Source: Cornus controversa
Taxonomy: Eukaryota > Streptophyta > Magnoliopsida > Cornales > Cornaceae
Direction of reading: 5' to 3'
Assembly: GCA_026545225.1 (NCBI GenBank)
Contig: CM048849.1
Span: 46,720,336-46,784,335, forward strand
Length of the DNA stretch: 64,000 nucleotides
Part shown: piece by piece, positions 1 to 12,500 of the stretch
How positions within the stretch are numbered: position 1 is the stretch's first letter
Layout: each line of letters opens with the position of its first letter
Position numbers and translations under genes: made by a program
The notes under the pieces: generated by a model
What the model was told of the DNA's origin: nothing
The model's database searches: none
Seen by the model: the letters and a program-made list of their open reading frames with translations, nothing else

Positions 1-204
1 AAGTACTAGATTTTAGATGTAAAATCAAGAAATATTGACCACTTCAGACAATTAACAATTATATATATATGATACAATATAAAAAAATTACTTGGTACAG
101 TGGCAAAAGGCCGGGCAAGAAAGCAGCAGATCGTGTCTTCAAGTCTAAGGGAGTCACTTCCTAGAATTAAGTCAATCTGTGCTTGCGTGATGCTTTTGGG
201 ATCA

Positions 205-345
205 TTGTTTGGCGCAATGGTAAAAACTAGGGTTAATAAGCATGAGAATGCAGGTTCGAGTTTCTTATAATAATCATTTTATGCAAAAAATAGCAAAGGT
301 CAAGTCTATCTCCAGTTTACCCCTCTAGCACCTCTTAGGTGAGAC
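205..345 (+). mobile_element. tRNA-derived SINE relic in PEX1 intron 2
   Basis: A pol III box A-like stretch (TGGCGCAATGG, 210-220) is followed 32 bases later by a box B-like stretch (GGTTCGAGTTT, 253-263), the arrangement of a tRNA-derived SINE head. The 3' limit is a guess and no target duplication was recognised. The rest of 1-1315 is AT-rich intron with no other support for a feature. Confidence 0.45.
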
Positions 346-1315
346 CAACGCTTAATTCTTTCTTGGGATAAAATTGGTTCCAAATCCATGTTAATGTAAC
401 TTAACTGGTTACTCAAGTGAATTCAGACATTAGGATAGAGACTTGTAATATTTGACAAGTTTACTTGAGAAACAATGATTGATTGTCACAAAACATGCAA
501 CATATATATAATATAACAAAAAATACTTTTTAAAGTTTTTATACCTATATATATTTCTATGCCATCACTGTATCCATAGCTCATTTTTTCCAGAATTTGT
601 CATTGGCATGTCCATATCATGTCATGTACGTATATCTATGCCCATGCTTCATTGAATCCCAGCAATTTATTAGATAAACAATAATAAAACCATCAACTCC
701 CACTAATCCCAAATTAAAAATAATCCTCAAAAAGATGAGCCTTTTCCAATCAGTTGTCATTCTCTGCTTAAAAATGGGACACCAATAGATTCCTTCCAGA
801 AGGAAAAAAAAAAAGAATTCCTGCTCCCTTTCATCGCCTAAAACAAATTAGAAATTAGATTACGGGTTCATATTTTATCGTCAGGAATCTTGGAGATATA
901 GTTTCTTCTTCTATTCCTTCCAAAAATATCAGTCATATGCTTTTTCAATGCATATTCTTTTGCTTATAGTTTTATAGCAACTTATATCATATCATATCAG
1001 AATACAATTGTATCATAGAGCAGTGACAGTTTAATCATGATATGCATCCAGATAATGTCTACCTTTAGGTGAAACAAGGCTCAAAAGTAGTTAACTGCAG
1101 AGTGTCAGGAAAATTTTCCAGTTTTCCACGCTATTGTATATCTACGTTGCCAGGAATCAGTTTCACTTTAGATCCAAAAAAGGATCGTTTGGGATTTATC
1201 GGACACTACATAACATGTTATTAGGCACTGACCAGACGCAATGTATTATCATATGGGAAGAGCTAGTCAATAAAAAGAACATAAATGGAACATTCAGTTC
1301 ATGTTAATTGAGTAC

Positions 1316-3012
1316 CTGCTTCAGAATAGCTGCCTCTGCATGCTCTGAATTAAGCTCCAAAACTTCCCAATCATCCTCAGTATGGGGTTCTATTGTCACT
1401 AGAGTAGCTTTCGGCACATTAGGAACAGCTCGTACTTGAACAGTAGTATTATCCAAAAGACCAACACATTCTGCAAATTGTTGATCAATCTGCGTACACA
1501 ATCATGAAAGGAACCAAGAGAAAGGTATTAAAACAAGAAATCCTGGTGCACAATTTGAAAAAGCATATGAAAAAACTTAAAAGACTGACAAACTAACTTA
1601 ATTGCCAATGGGAGAAGCAAGAAGAATCATTTCAAGAAACATTTGGGGAGCAATAAAATACAATTCATTCAAAAAATACTAGTATCTCAAGTATCATGTG
1701 ATACTTAGGACACCCCCATGCATAAAACATACAATGCAGAGATTACATGCACCTTTTGATTGTAATTGTCAATGCCATTAACAATTGACGTAAAACATTA
1801 GAGAGTGAAAATTGTGAAATTGGTTCACTCTTTTTCTTCCATCCATCTTTTTTACCTTTTCCACCTATATTTGATTATAGAGAACCATACTATTAGGTCA
1901 AAAATAACAAAAACAATCTTGGTATTAAAGCCATCTGGCATCAGCTTTAGATTTCAAAACATCAATTCTTTGAACTTATACAAATGTTTCTACTCTATAT
2001 CTTTTTTTTTTCCATAAGAGTACTTAAAAATTTGTCTCAATTATTGTATGAATTATGCCCCCTTCTTTAAAGAGACCTTAATTCATATACTTTTCTTCCA
2101 TAATTACAGCCACGATGAGAATTTCTCATTTAAGGCAAAGTTAAAAGAGTACTTAAAAATCTGTCTTGTTTAATGATTAGGATTTTATAAGACGGAGTTT
2201 GAAACCTACAGATGCACTAACACATCAAAATTAATATAATATAGAGCTAAAAAATTACAGTCACGGTATACATTGGGCCATCAAATTTTTTTATTTTTTG
2301 GCAACTACTAGTAATTAACTCAATCTCATTGAAGAAAGAAAAAGGTCTCCAAGCTCAAGCTATATCAAGCAATTATATTAAAGCCAATGTGAAGTTGTGG
2401 CCCGATTTTGTTTTGATTGGGACCCGGTTTTGACCCCAAAAAATGAAAAAAAAAATGACCTGTTTTGTCTTGCAAGTCGTGGACCCGTGTTTTATGTCAT
2501 TTTATTGATTGTGTTATTGGTTTCACCGCATTTGTTGTAACAGCCAATGCATTGAAAACCTTGAGAAAACTAAAAAGTGACATCTTTCCACTCGAACAAA
2601 CTGAATTCTCACTTTCACGCTATTGGCAGGACGGAAACATTTTTTTTTTCTGGTGAAAATACCACTTTCCACTATATACATCATATATGCAAATTGATAA
2701 ATACGCACACTTTAACAACAACAACAAAAAAAAACTAGCATACAATATCAAATTTTCAGTGAATTTAAGTAAACAAATTCAAACGAACTTAAACTGAGAA
2801 ATTAGTAAAATTACCTCAATCGCGGACGAATTTGATGCAGAACCAGACCAAGCAACGTGCCAGAGATCATCGCTGTTGCGAGACCGAAGCTCGAGAGCGA
2901 GAAATGGAGGGAGAGAGCCAGAGTTCGTGGACTGTAGGGTTTGGATGAGAAACAGTGGGAGAGAGACGAAACAGCTCTCTAAACCTCCGATTACTCTCAC
3001 CTGAAACTCCAT
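1316..3012 (-). CDS. PEX1: PEX1, peroxisome biogenesis AAA-ATPase, first two coding exons only (partial)
   Basis: PEX1 pairs with PEX6 in the AAA-ATPase that extracts ubiquitinated PEX5 receptor from the peroxisome membrane. Two exons are readable: exon 1 at 2815-3012 (66 codons, starting MEFQV and ending SSAIE before a GTAATT donor) and exon 2 at 1316-1489 (58 codons, after a TACGCAG acceptor and ending before a GTACTC donor). Both junctions are phase 0. The text [25 protein letters not shown], then [14 protein letters not shown] and [10 protein letters not shown] matches the N-terminal double-barrel domain of plant PEX1; both AAA domains lie off the window. I chose ATG 3012 because it gives the expected short lead before SCFVSLP. 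No third exon (the FPLWLH segment) is visible in 1-1315, so intron 2 must exceed 1.3 kb or the gene is broken there. A (GA)n tract sits about 95 bp upstream. Confidence 0.85.
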
Positions 3013-3104
3013 CTGAACTTGCTTCACCAGAATCACCAAATCAATGACGATAATAGTGATTTTTGTGCTCCGGAGATAGACTTTTAGAGAGAGAAAGTAA
3101 GTGC

Positions 3105-3129
3105 AGAGAGAGAGAGAGAGAGAGAGAGT
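3105..3129. repeat. (GA)n tract upstream of PEX1
   Basis: About 12 uninterrupted GA units lie 93 bp upstream of the PEX1 start codon, so on the gene strand they read (CT)n, probably in the 5' UTR or core promoter. Similar TC/GA tracts precede VSR and MRD1. Plant BPC/GAGA-binding factors recognise such tracts; their use here is inference. Confidence 0.7.
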
Positions 3130-3617
3130 GACGAGGGATGATCGAATGCACGCAACTGAATGTTTTGTCACTCCCGAGGTGTTTCAATCTTCTAAGCTGT
3201 GGGGACTTATCTCGGACTCTCAACCTGTGGCTGCGTTCTAATGTGCGCCGAATGTTTAGTTTCCGTATTTTTATTTCTTTTTCAACTACAAACAATTTTT
3301 TAAAAATATTACATAAAACAATTTCTTAAAAATATTACAAACTTTGTAATTTTTGTAAAAAAAACGAAAGAAGTTCTGAAATTTGATTTCTATTTATTTT
3401 TTATTGTGAGGGAAGATGAAACTATAACTTATTATATATTTATTTTTAACCTGTGAATAAAATGATTAATAAATTTGTTGTTGTGAGTAAAGATGAAACA
3501 AATAGAATGAGGTAATATCAATGTTAACAAAGTGTGAGAAGAAATATAATCTTCACAATTTGGTTCACAAACAAAATACATAGTGATTATAACAAGGATG
3601 CATACTATCATGTTTAT

Positions 3618-4114
3618 CTGGTGCACAAAAGTTCATTCAAATCAAAAAATTAAATCTGACTGGACGAGATAATTCAGTTCAATTTTTTTACAATTCGATT
3701 CAATCTATTGAAACCTTGAATTAATGGTCCAATTTCGATTTTATGTTTCTTAGGATCGGACCAAACCGTTTGTATAACAAATATATTATATAAATTAATA
3801 TAAATAAGTAAGTTGTAAATGTGTAAGTGTAAGTATGTAATTAGTAATGTAATGTACTAATAATTTTACTATGAGAACCATTTATACTTTATATAATATA
3901 TATTATACAATTTATAATAATATAATAAATCACTAAGGCATCAATAATGGAACCGTGGAATTGAACCGAATCAAATTGGTTTTTCAAGGCTCGGTTCGGT
4001 TCGATTCTATTGGTCCAAACAGTTAGGTTCGGTTTTACTTGAAGTAGAACCGAATTGTACAATTTGATTCCAAAAAATACTAAAATCGAACTGAACCGGA
4101 CCGTGTGCACCCTA
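3618..4114. mobile_element. Non-autonomous hAT-like MITE between PEX1 and VSR
   Basis: The right end reads, inverted, TAGGGTGCACACGG, and the left end reads CTGGTGCACAAAA, giving imperfect hAT-type termini. Flanking 8-mers are ATGTTTAT (3610-3617) and ATTTTTAT (4115-4122), 7 of 8 matching, as expected for an old hAT insertion. The interior is rich in GGTTCGGTTC / GAACCGAA motifs near both ends, typical of subterminal repeats. There is no transposase. Confidence 0.6.
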
Positions 4115-4666
4115 ATTTTTATTACTTGTGAATACATTTTCTTGTGTGTGTTTTTCTCTTTCTTTTTGAACTTGATATTGTAAAATGTATTGTACCAAGT
4201 GCCAACATCAACTTCAGTTTTATAATTAACAAACTTAATTTTTCCAAAAGAACTTGGTGGTCGAAACAAACTTGAATTGTTCCGATTTTAGTCTGTTCTA
4301 TATGCGTTATAGGATTATTCCCAAACTTTAGCCTGTTCTCTAAAGTAATGGTGTAACAACCAGGCCTGCACTTGCACACTGGGTCAGGATGGCCAGGCCC
4401 ACTATAAAGTGAAACACAAAGTTTGTTTTATGGGCTACTTCTGGTCCAACTTCAAATTTGCCCCAATCTGTGTTTAGCCAAGCCCAGACTTAACAGCACT
4501 ATTTTTTTTGCAAATCCAACCAGTGACAACCTTTTAAAATTAGACAGTAACATAAGACATGAACAATTATTTATTTATTTGTTTATTTTTGTGTTATGCT
4601 AAATGGATAAGACATGGTTCAATATGTAAGGTAATGAGAAAAAAAAAAGAAAAGAAGAGGACTAAA

Positions 4667-4792
4667 AATTATACGCTACAATCGTTCTACCACGTCATTA
4701 GTATAACAAACCAATATAATACGTGGGAAGAAATACACCATTAAAGTAAACATGTTATACAAATGACGTGGTACAACAATTATAACGTATAA
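4667..4792. mobile_element. Small foldback MITE
   Basis: Two arms of about 41 bases are near-perfect inverted copies: the left arm begins AATTATACGCTACAAT and contains TACCACGTCATT; the right arm, inverted, begins AATTATACGTTATAAT and contains TACCACGTCATT. The loop is about 45 bases. I found no clear target duplication, so the superfamily is left open. Confidence 0.6.
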
Positions 4793-6805
4793 TTTGTTGA
4801 AGGAGGATGAGGAGAAGACAAATGTGGATGGAAATAGTTGGTTGGTTATTATTTTTTTCAGAAGTTTAACACACCACTATATTTGCACCTACGGGACTCG
4901 AAACACTCAGACTTTTTTTTTGGAAAGAGAGCTTATATCATTTAAACTAGAACCCATTGATTATTATTATTTGTATTAACACTCCATGTAAAAATAATAA
5001 ATTGTTGTTCAAATTGATTGGTGCAACTACAATAATACATTATATAAAATTTTATAATCCTTGGAGGAGTCATTTAAAGAAAATCTAAAATTCAGGCAGC
5101 ATATATAGCCCATAACCCTATTCCAAGATATTGGCAATTAAAGATAGGTTCCTTTTTAACCTATTCATTTTGTGTTAATGATGAGAATCAACTCTTTAAC
5201 ACCACCTTCTCTTTTGGTGGATATGAGATTGAGACTTGCCATTTCTATGACTTCAGCAAAATATGGAATCATCAATACTATAATATTCCAGAATAGATTT
5301 GATATTTTTTTTCTAGGTTAATGGGCCTAAAATGAATCTTGCTTAAAACAATAAAAACTGTACTGTGATTAATATTGTTATCACGTGAGAGTCAACTTTG
5401 GCCAAGTCATTTATCCATCATAATCTAACTTATTTTCTTGTCGCATCTAGAGCTATTATAGTCAATAACATTAAATATTTAAAATAATAACAAAATTCAG
5501 AATTTCACTTAATATTTATGGACCCCTTATTTTCCTAGTAAAATGACTGTTACCAACCAGATAGGGATCGTTGTGTATCGGGCCAATGAAGCTAAGTTGA
5601 CTTACGAAAATAAGAATTAAAATATGAGAAATTATGCTAATTATTAATTTCGGATCAATCATAATTTGATATACAAGTAAATGTGTCAATTTTATATATA
5701 TATATTTTTTAATTTTTTACTTACTTGTCAAATTGTAGTTGTCGCGAAGCAATAGTTTCGAGACTATATAATAATTTATCATTCAAACAGTACAATATGA
5801 GTTATATTTATTTATTGAGTTATGATTCAAATTAGTTATCTTTCTCAAACATATCACTAGCATGTATTGATCAGTAATACTCCATCAGTAACGTGGCATC
5901 ACCTTTACAAGATATAATTTCTCGTCCAACACGGTGGTGTTCGGTGATCTTTAAATGCCATAAATGATGGGTTCGTTCGTTGTTAATTAGTATTATTTAT
6001 AAATCAAGCTAGAAAGTCTAGCCTCATTGGCTCGGACGTGTCTTGCAAGTTGAGCATAGACTTGGACTAAGTCTTATATATATACACACTATTTAATGTC
6101 TCTATCCATTGATTATTACAGTAGAACGTGAGGGGAAGAGGAGAGTTGTTCAGTACCATGTACTTGATCCTATTTAATTGCTTGGCTGGTGTTTGTGATA
6201 GTATTTATATATATCTTCACACCAGGTACAAGTACTTTATATCCATGCATGCGTAGCTCATGTTTAACTATAAATTGAATTATAAAAATGTTTCACCAAA
6301 TACAGTTGTGTCTAATTCAAACAATGAAACAAGTTGTATGGAGTATGTAACACCATGCACAATAATGATGTAATATTAAAGCGAGTGGGTATGTTAATTC
6401 CTCATTCTCAAATCAGTCCTTCCCATAAATTATTTTCTTAACGAATAAGTAATTGTAGAAGTAAAATCTTGATATAATTAAAAAAAGCAAGCGACATCTC
6501 AGGTAATAAAATATGAAAAATACGTATTTTTTTCTATTTCTAGAATTAAACAAAATAATTTGCAAATAACAGTGCTAATGCTACAACCAGTTCATAAATT
6601 GTTAAAGCTTCTATAAAAGACATTTAGACCGATAGTACAACACTTATATAACATATTATATCGAGTTGTAAAATTGCAACACTGTTAAATCGAAAAAGTA
6701 AAACGTTTACATCGTTGTTTTATTTTTGATTTAATGTTGATGTATGGTATTATATTTTTTATTAAATGCACCGAAAAGTCCTTAACCCAAATATGCACCA
6801 AAGAA
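4793..6805. other. Intergenic DNA, no gene recognised
   Basis: AT-rich sequence with short ORFs only, none resembling a known protein. It lies between the divergent PEX1 and VSR genes. I see no RNA gene and no clear element termini here. Confidence 0.6.
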
Positions 6806-6996
6806 CCAAAGGCCTAATGGCCCAGCGATATGTCCTCTCTTTTTAAATTGAAAGGAAGAGGGTTCGAGTCTCCTCATAATAGGAAAAACTCACACGAGTA
6901 TTATACTCGAACTTATCCGACGTACGTGACTTGTGAAGTGTTACGTGTGTTCAGAAGGATTAATCTCACCCAAAGAATGTAAATACCTCATGTCGA
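6806..6996 (+). mobile_element. tRNA-derived SINE relic upstream of VSR
   Basis: A box A-like TGGCCCAGCGA (6818-6828) and a box B-like GGTTCGAGTCT (6861-6871) lie in tRNA-like spacing, and the body runs into a (TA)n tail near 6997-7018. This is the layout of a plant SINE with a simple-repeat 3' end. Exact limits are approximate. Confidence 0.5.
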
Positions 6997-8106
6997 TATA
7001 TATATATATATATATATAGTAGAGAGAATCTTAACTCCCATCCAAACTTTAAGTACCCAATATTTATTTTGTTGATGTGTCGTGTTACATTTTAATCATC
7101 TCCCATGCTTCAATATCGCATGTCAAATTTAATCTAAAAAAAAATATTTATGAACCTTAAGACCTATATCAAAGATAAAATTATTGTCAAAAAATTATAT
7201 CAAGAAAGTTCTATATTTTTGGCTTGAATCTCATATGTATGAGGTTAGAGGGGTCATAAAAATGACAAGTTGCGTGGCCCACCAAATGACATATATCAAC
7301 AAACTTTTTTCATTTTCTTTTTACTTTTTCAATATACGTCTCATTCTTAATCAACTCTTTTTCTTATTAATAATATTATTATCATGTGTTCAATAAATTT
7401 GACAAAGTCAGGTATTAATCAGTCATTCACGTAAAGCTTAAAGACACATTTGTCATTAAAAAAATAGAAAAGATTTATATTTTTCTTGCAATGATACTTA
7501 TATTATAAAATACATTATTGTTTCTTTCTAGGAAGTATATCTTTGTATTTTTTATTGTGAGAATGAATTCATGGTTTCTGTTATGAGTTTTCCACTAAAT
7601 TTATTTTTTAGGAAAAAAAAAGTCACATTATCACGTTTATATATAAAAGAAAAAAATATAGTTTCACCCACTTTACAAGTTTACTTTTCAAACCTACTCA
7701 ACCAAACCATTAGATAGTTGTGATTTAATCCACTTGAGAATATGTTGATCATAAAGTCTAGTCGTACAAAAAAATTTAATTTAATTTAATTTAATTACAG
7801 TATATTTAAATTTTGATGAGTAGTAATACAATGCTAAATTCCATAATTTTTTAAACTCATTTGATAAGTGTGATTCAAATGTTAAATTTGACACACTTTG
7901 TGAAAGTCATTTACACAAGTGCGTGAATACCCATCACATAAAGTCATGTTATGGGGCCACCGCCCCCAATCCCCATTTTGATACGAGATTTTACTATACA
8001 ATTCTTATAATTGAGGTTTGCATATGAATTATGATAATGTAAAAGAGCAGTGAGCTCATACAGGTAGTGTAAATGCGTATAAGGTATAAATACACACCTC
8101 TAATGT

Positions 8107-8110
<4 letters not shown>

Positions 8111-8158
<48 letters not shown>

Positions 8159-8170
8159 TCTCTCTCTTTT
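8111..8170. repeat. (AT)23 followed by a (TC)n tract in the VSR upstream region
   Basis: A perfect (AT)n microsatellite at 8111-8156 runs directly into TC repeats, with further pyrimidine-rich sequence up to the VSR start at 8533. The VSR 5' leader is therefore likely CT-rich. The AT tract should be highly polymorphic. Confidence 0.9.
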
Positions 8171-8532
8171 AAATATCTACCCTCTATGCTTAATTTCTCC
8201 TCAAAGTTTCAAAGTTGTAAGTTGGAAGTTCCATTCGTGGTAGTTCCGCTGACTCCGTCCACCACCCTCTCCCTGTCGTTTCCTTTACGTTACATAGAAA
8301 CGAGAAGAGAAAGGTAGGCGAGAAGCAAAAGTCTCCTTCCCCGTCTCTCACTCTCTCTCTATCTCTAAAAGTCTTTCTTGACTTTCTCTCTCTATGCAGG
8401 TAGTTTAACTTGTACTTTCCTCTTCTCTCCACCTGGAGACCGTTTGTCTAGGCTCTTTCCCACATTTGTCACGCCCATTTCTCTCTCGGCTTCTTCATTT
8501 CTTCACACCCCACAATCAGATTCAGAGCTCTG

Positions 8533-9516
8533 ATGGCTCTGATCACTATTATGGCTATTCTCAGACACTTGTTCATAGCTTCTTTGGTCCTATCATCGAT
8601 TTTGGTGAGCTCTGTGTATGGTAGGTTCGTGGTGGAGAAGAGTAGCATCAGAGTTCTCTCTCCTGTTGCTCTTCGCTCCAAGCATGACAGTGCAATTGGG
8701 AACTTTGGAGTGCCTCAGTATGGAGGGTCCATGGTTGGCTCTGTTGTCTATCCTGAAAAGGGCTCTAGTGGGTGCAATCCGTTTGATGGAGATAAGCCCT
8801 TCAAGTCAAAGTCTTCTCGTCCCAATATTCTTGTTCTCGATCGTGGAGGTAAAATACACATATATACATATACATATATGTTATGTATCAATATATAGTT
8901 TTATATAATGTAAAGTATATGCTTATTGTAGCTTCATAGTTCAGAATTTGATTGATGGGTCGGTGGTTTTTTCTTGTTTTGTGTTTGAATGGGTTTTAAA
9001 CATGCAGTTCCAGAAATGGGTTGTGTGTGTATTTGTTTGTTTTAATGGATCATATATGATTATTAGCATGTCTAAGATTGTCAATTGGTGGGTATTAATT
9101 ATCTTATGGAATTGGGTTTTAGATATTTTGATTGGCATCGACATGTAGCTCCTCTGTCTTTTTGCTCTGTTTTAGCTTTGTTTCCCCTTCCCTCTTGCTA
9201 TCATTTAAATTATGCTAGATATGTCTTATATGAATAATCAAGGTTGTAATTGTCTCTGCCTTTTGTTTGTTTCTTTAATTTATACTATTTGGCTTCTTGC
9301 TTGCAATAACTGTTCTATTGATGTTAAGTGATATTGGATTTGTTTCTGTTTTTTTCTAGGGATCCTTAATTCCTCATCTTATAAAATGGCACAAAGTCCT
9401 CTGTTTTTCAGATAACCTCATACTTTTTCCTTTTGTTTGTGTAAGATATGTCAGATTTGCCATCAATCAGTTCATTTAGCTGCTTGCTTGAGGTCTTACT
9501 AGCTATATCTCATGTT

Positions 9517-9561
<45 letters not shown>

Positions 9562-12500
9562 TACAGAAGATGAATTGCGAGAAGAAGAACATGAGACATA
9601 GCTAGTATATATATATATATATATATATTGTTCCTTTGTGCTAAGTTTCGAATTTTGAGAGAATATTGATTTTTCTCCTCCCACTTTTACACTACTTGAA
9701 AAAGTTGATTTAGAGAGAAGGTGGTAGGGAGAGAAATGACTTCCAGCTCGAGCTTTGCTTTTCCCATCTACTTCGGCAAGAAATATTGGACAGAAAGGAA
9801 TTTGCAGGATTTCTTTCTTTTTTTGTGTGTGTCAATATTCATATATTTTATTTTATTTTCTATTATGCAAGGGAGTGAAATTAGATGAAAGGTTACTTCC
9901 TTTCTTCTTCTTTTTTGTGTCAATATTTATATATTTCATTTTATTTTCTATTATGCAAGGGAGTGAAATTAGAAGAAAGGTTACTTCCTTTCTTTTCTCC
10001 TGTTAAATTTCTTCCATCTCCAAATCTCTTCCAAATAAGGTTTCTTTCCTCTTGTGAAATCATCTTCAGTATTTTTTTCCTCGAAAGTTCAAGCAAATGC
10101 GTGCACACCCACTCACAATATTGCCCCTAGCAGGGCTCAGACGTGCAACCTCCCCTTTGGGAAGGATCATATCATCTGGCTAATGCCCATTGGGATTGCC
10201 TTTAGGTTCTAGATGTAGTTTCGCCTATCTTTTACTCCTATTTTTTTTTTTTTTCAGATTTCATATTTTTTAGTGGGCAAAATTAGAGGTATAACTCGGG
10301 CGGGTTAGAGGTACAACTCAGGCTCAACCCTATATATGAAATGTTCAACCCTAATCCTACTTCCAACCTTAACTACTCAATCCTATTCCAACCCATCCTT
10401 AAATTTTTAAACTCGAGTTGATATTTCGGATTAGAAAGTCAGGTTAATTCGGGTTATCTATATCACCAATCTCCATGTTGAAAATTTAAAGTGATCTTTA
10501 ATAAACTTCACATTAGATTACTCCTAAAACACACACAAAATTAAGAACTTAATGCAAATTTCTAAAAAATTACAAACAAATTTTTAAGAAATTAATTATC
10601 CAAAGTGTTAATATACAATAAATTAAGATTTAAATAAAAGAAGTGGAAAAGAAAAAGGTTAACATAATTTCAATGTTATATACAATATATTTAAAATAAA
10701 AAATATGTATAAAAATAATATTACAATTCAGATTCGGGTTGGACTCGGGTTGTTGGCACCTCAACTCAAGCCCAACTTTAATTAAGTTCGGGTTGAGGTT
10801 TTTCAACCCAAGCTCAACCCTATTGTAAAAATAGTTGCCCAAGCCAGTAAAAAATCGGGCTGAACTCGAGTTGGATTCGGGTTGCCCAACCCAAGTTGCA
10901 CCCGTAGGCAAAATGCATGATCAATTTAATCGTCTTTGTTTTTCCTCTTTCTTTTTCCATTTGGATTATTTTAGTGAGGCTTTTACAGTAACTTGATATT
11001 CATTCCCATCGCTCTTTCTTCTCACATTTTCATGGCTCATATAGTCATATTACAATCTTCTTGTTAGAGAACATAACCAATAGACTGCTAGAGTGGTCTC
11101 TTATGTTCTTGGAAATTTGGAATCATTGCAATTGGTAATCTTCCATAGCTACTAGTTTACACTTCAATACCTTCTTATTCTGTTTGTTGCAATTTAAACA
11201 AATATTAATTACTGTAGTCGTACTACACAGACTTCTATTTGTGCTGGGTGAAACAGTTTTTAACAAGTCTGACCAATTTATTCAACAAAAATTCTTATAG
11301 AATAACACATAAAATTACATAACATGTTGTCTATAAATCAGTTTTAGCTTCCAGCAGTGAAGGATAAAAGTCGGCTTATATGGTGAGTGCAGTGAGTTAA
11401 CAAATGACAACATGAGTTTTCTATCAGAAAATGATTATGATTTAATTCATTGGATATATGTTACTCACTTTTATTTTCTTTCTTTTTTTTTTCCTTGAAC
11501 TCCTAGATTGCTACTTTGCCTTGAAGGTATGGAATGGGCAACAGGCAGGTGCTGCAGCAGTTTTGGTTGCTGATAGCATAGATGAGCCTCTGATAACAAT
11601 GGATTCTCCTGAGGAGAGCTCCGACGCAGATGGATATATAGAGAAGATTGGAATCCCATCAGCTTTAATCGAACGATCGTTTGGTGATACCCTGAAGGCT
11701 GCCTTCAAGAAAGGTGATCAAGATGTCGTGATAAAACTGGACTGGAGAGAGTCAATGCCGCACCCGGATGAGAGGGTTGAGTATGAGCTCTGGACGAACA
11801 GCAATGATGAGTGCGGACTTCGTTGTGATGAGCAGATGAATTTCATAAAGAATTTCAAGGGACATGCTCAAATTCTCGAGAGGGGTGGTTACACCCAATT
11901 CACACCACACTATATAACTTGGTATTGTCCCTTGGCTTTTGTCCTCAGCAGTCAATGCAAGTCTCAATGCATAAACCATGGGAGATATTGTGCTCCTGAT
12001 CCGGAGCAGGACTTTGGAGAGGGGTATCAAGGGAAAGAGGTGGTGTTTGAGAACTTGAGGCAACTTTGCGTTCATAGAGTTGCCAATGAGAGCAACCGGC
12101 CATGGCTTTGGTGGGATTATGTGACGGACTTTCATATCAGGTGTTCCATGAAGGAAAAGAGATATAGCAAAGAATGTGCCGAGGATGTCATTAAATCACT
12201 TGGTAAGTGCTACCTCAAGGCATCATTGTGCATAGAATTTGAGTTTTTATTTTGTCAGTTCCGATATCTACTTTTAAGTAATTAATTCTTATCCACCAGA
12301 TCTGCCAATTGAGAAGATACAGAAATGCATGGGTGACCCAGAGGCCGATGTAGAGAATCAAGTCCTAAAAGAGGAGCAAGATCGCCAGGTTCATACTTCC
12401 CCTATATTTCAATTTTTCATCCCTCCAATACCCCATTTGTTTGAAGTTCACAATTGTCTTTTTGTAGTTACATCTTCTGCAAGTGCTAAATGTCAATCAA

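Noticed and set aside
2779-3295. Upstream extension of the PEX1 first-exon frame and a second overlapping ORF
   Set aside because: The extra N-terminal text comes from the CT-rich leader, and the ATG at 3012 gives the expected PEX1 N-terminus.
10090-10200. Possible tRNA or SINE in inverted orientation (GGAGGTTGCACGTCTGAGCC)
   Set aside because: Box B is too degenerate, no box A or cloverleaf can be drawn, and limits cannot be set.
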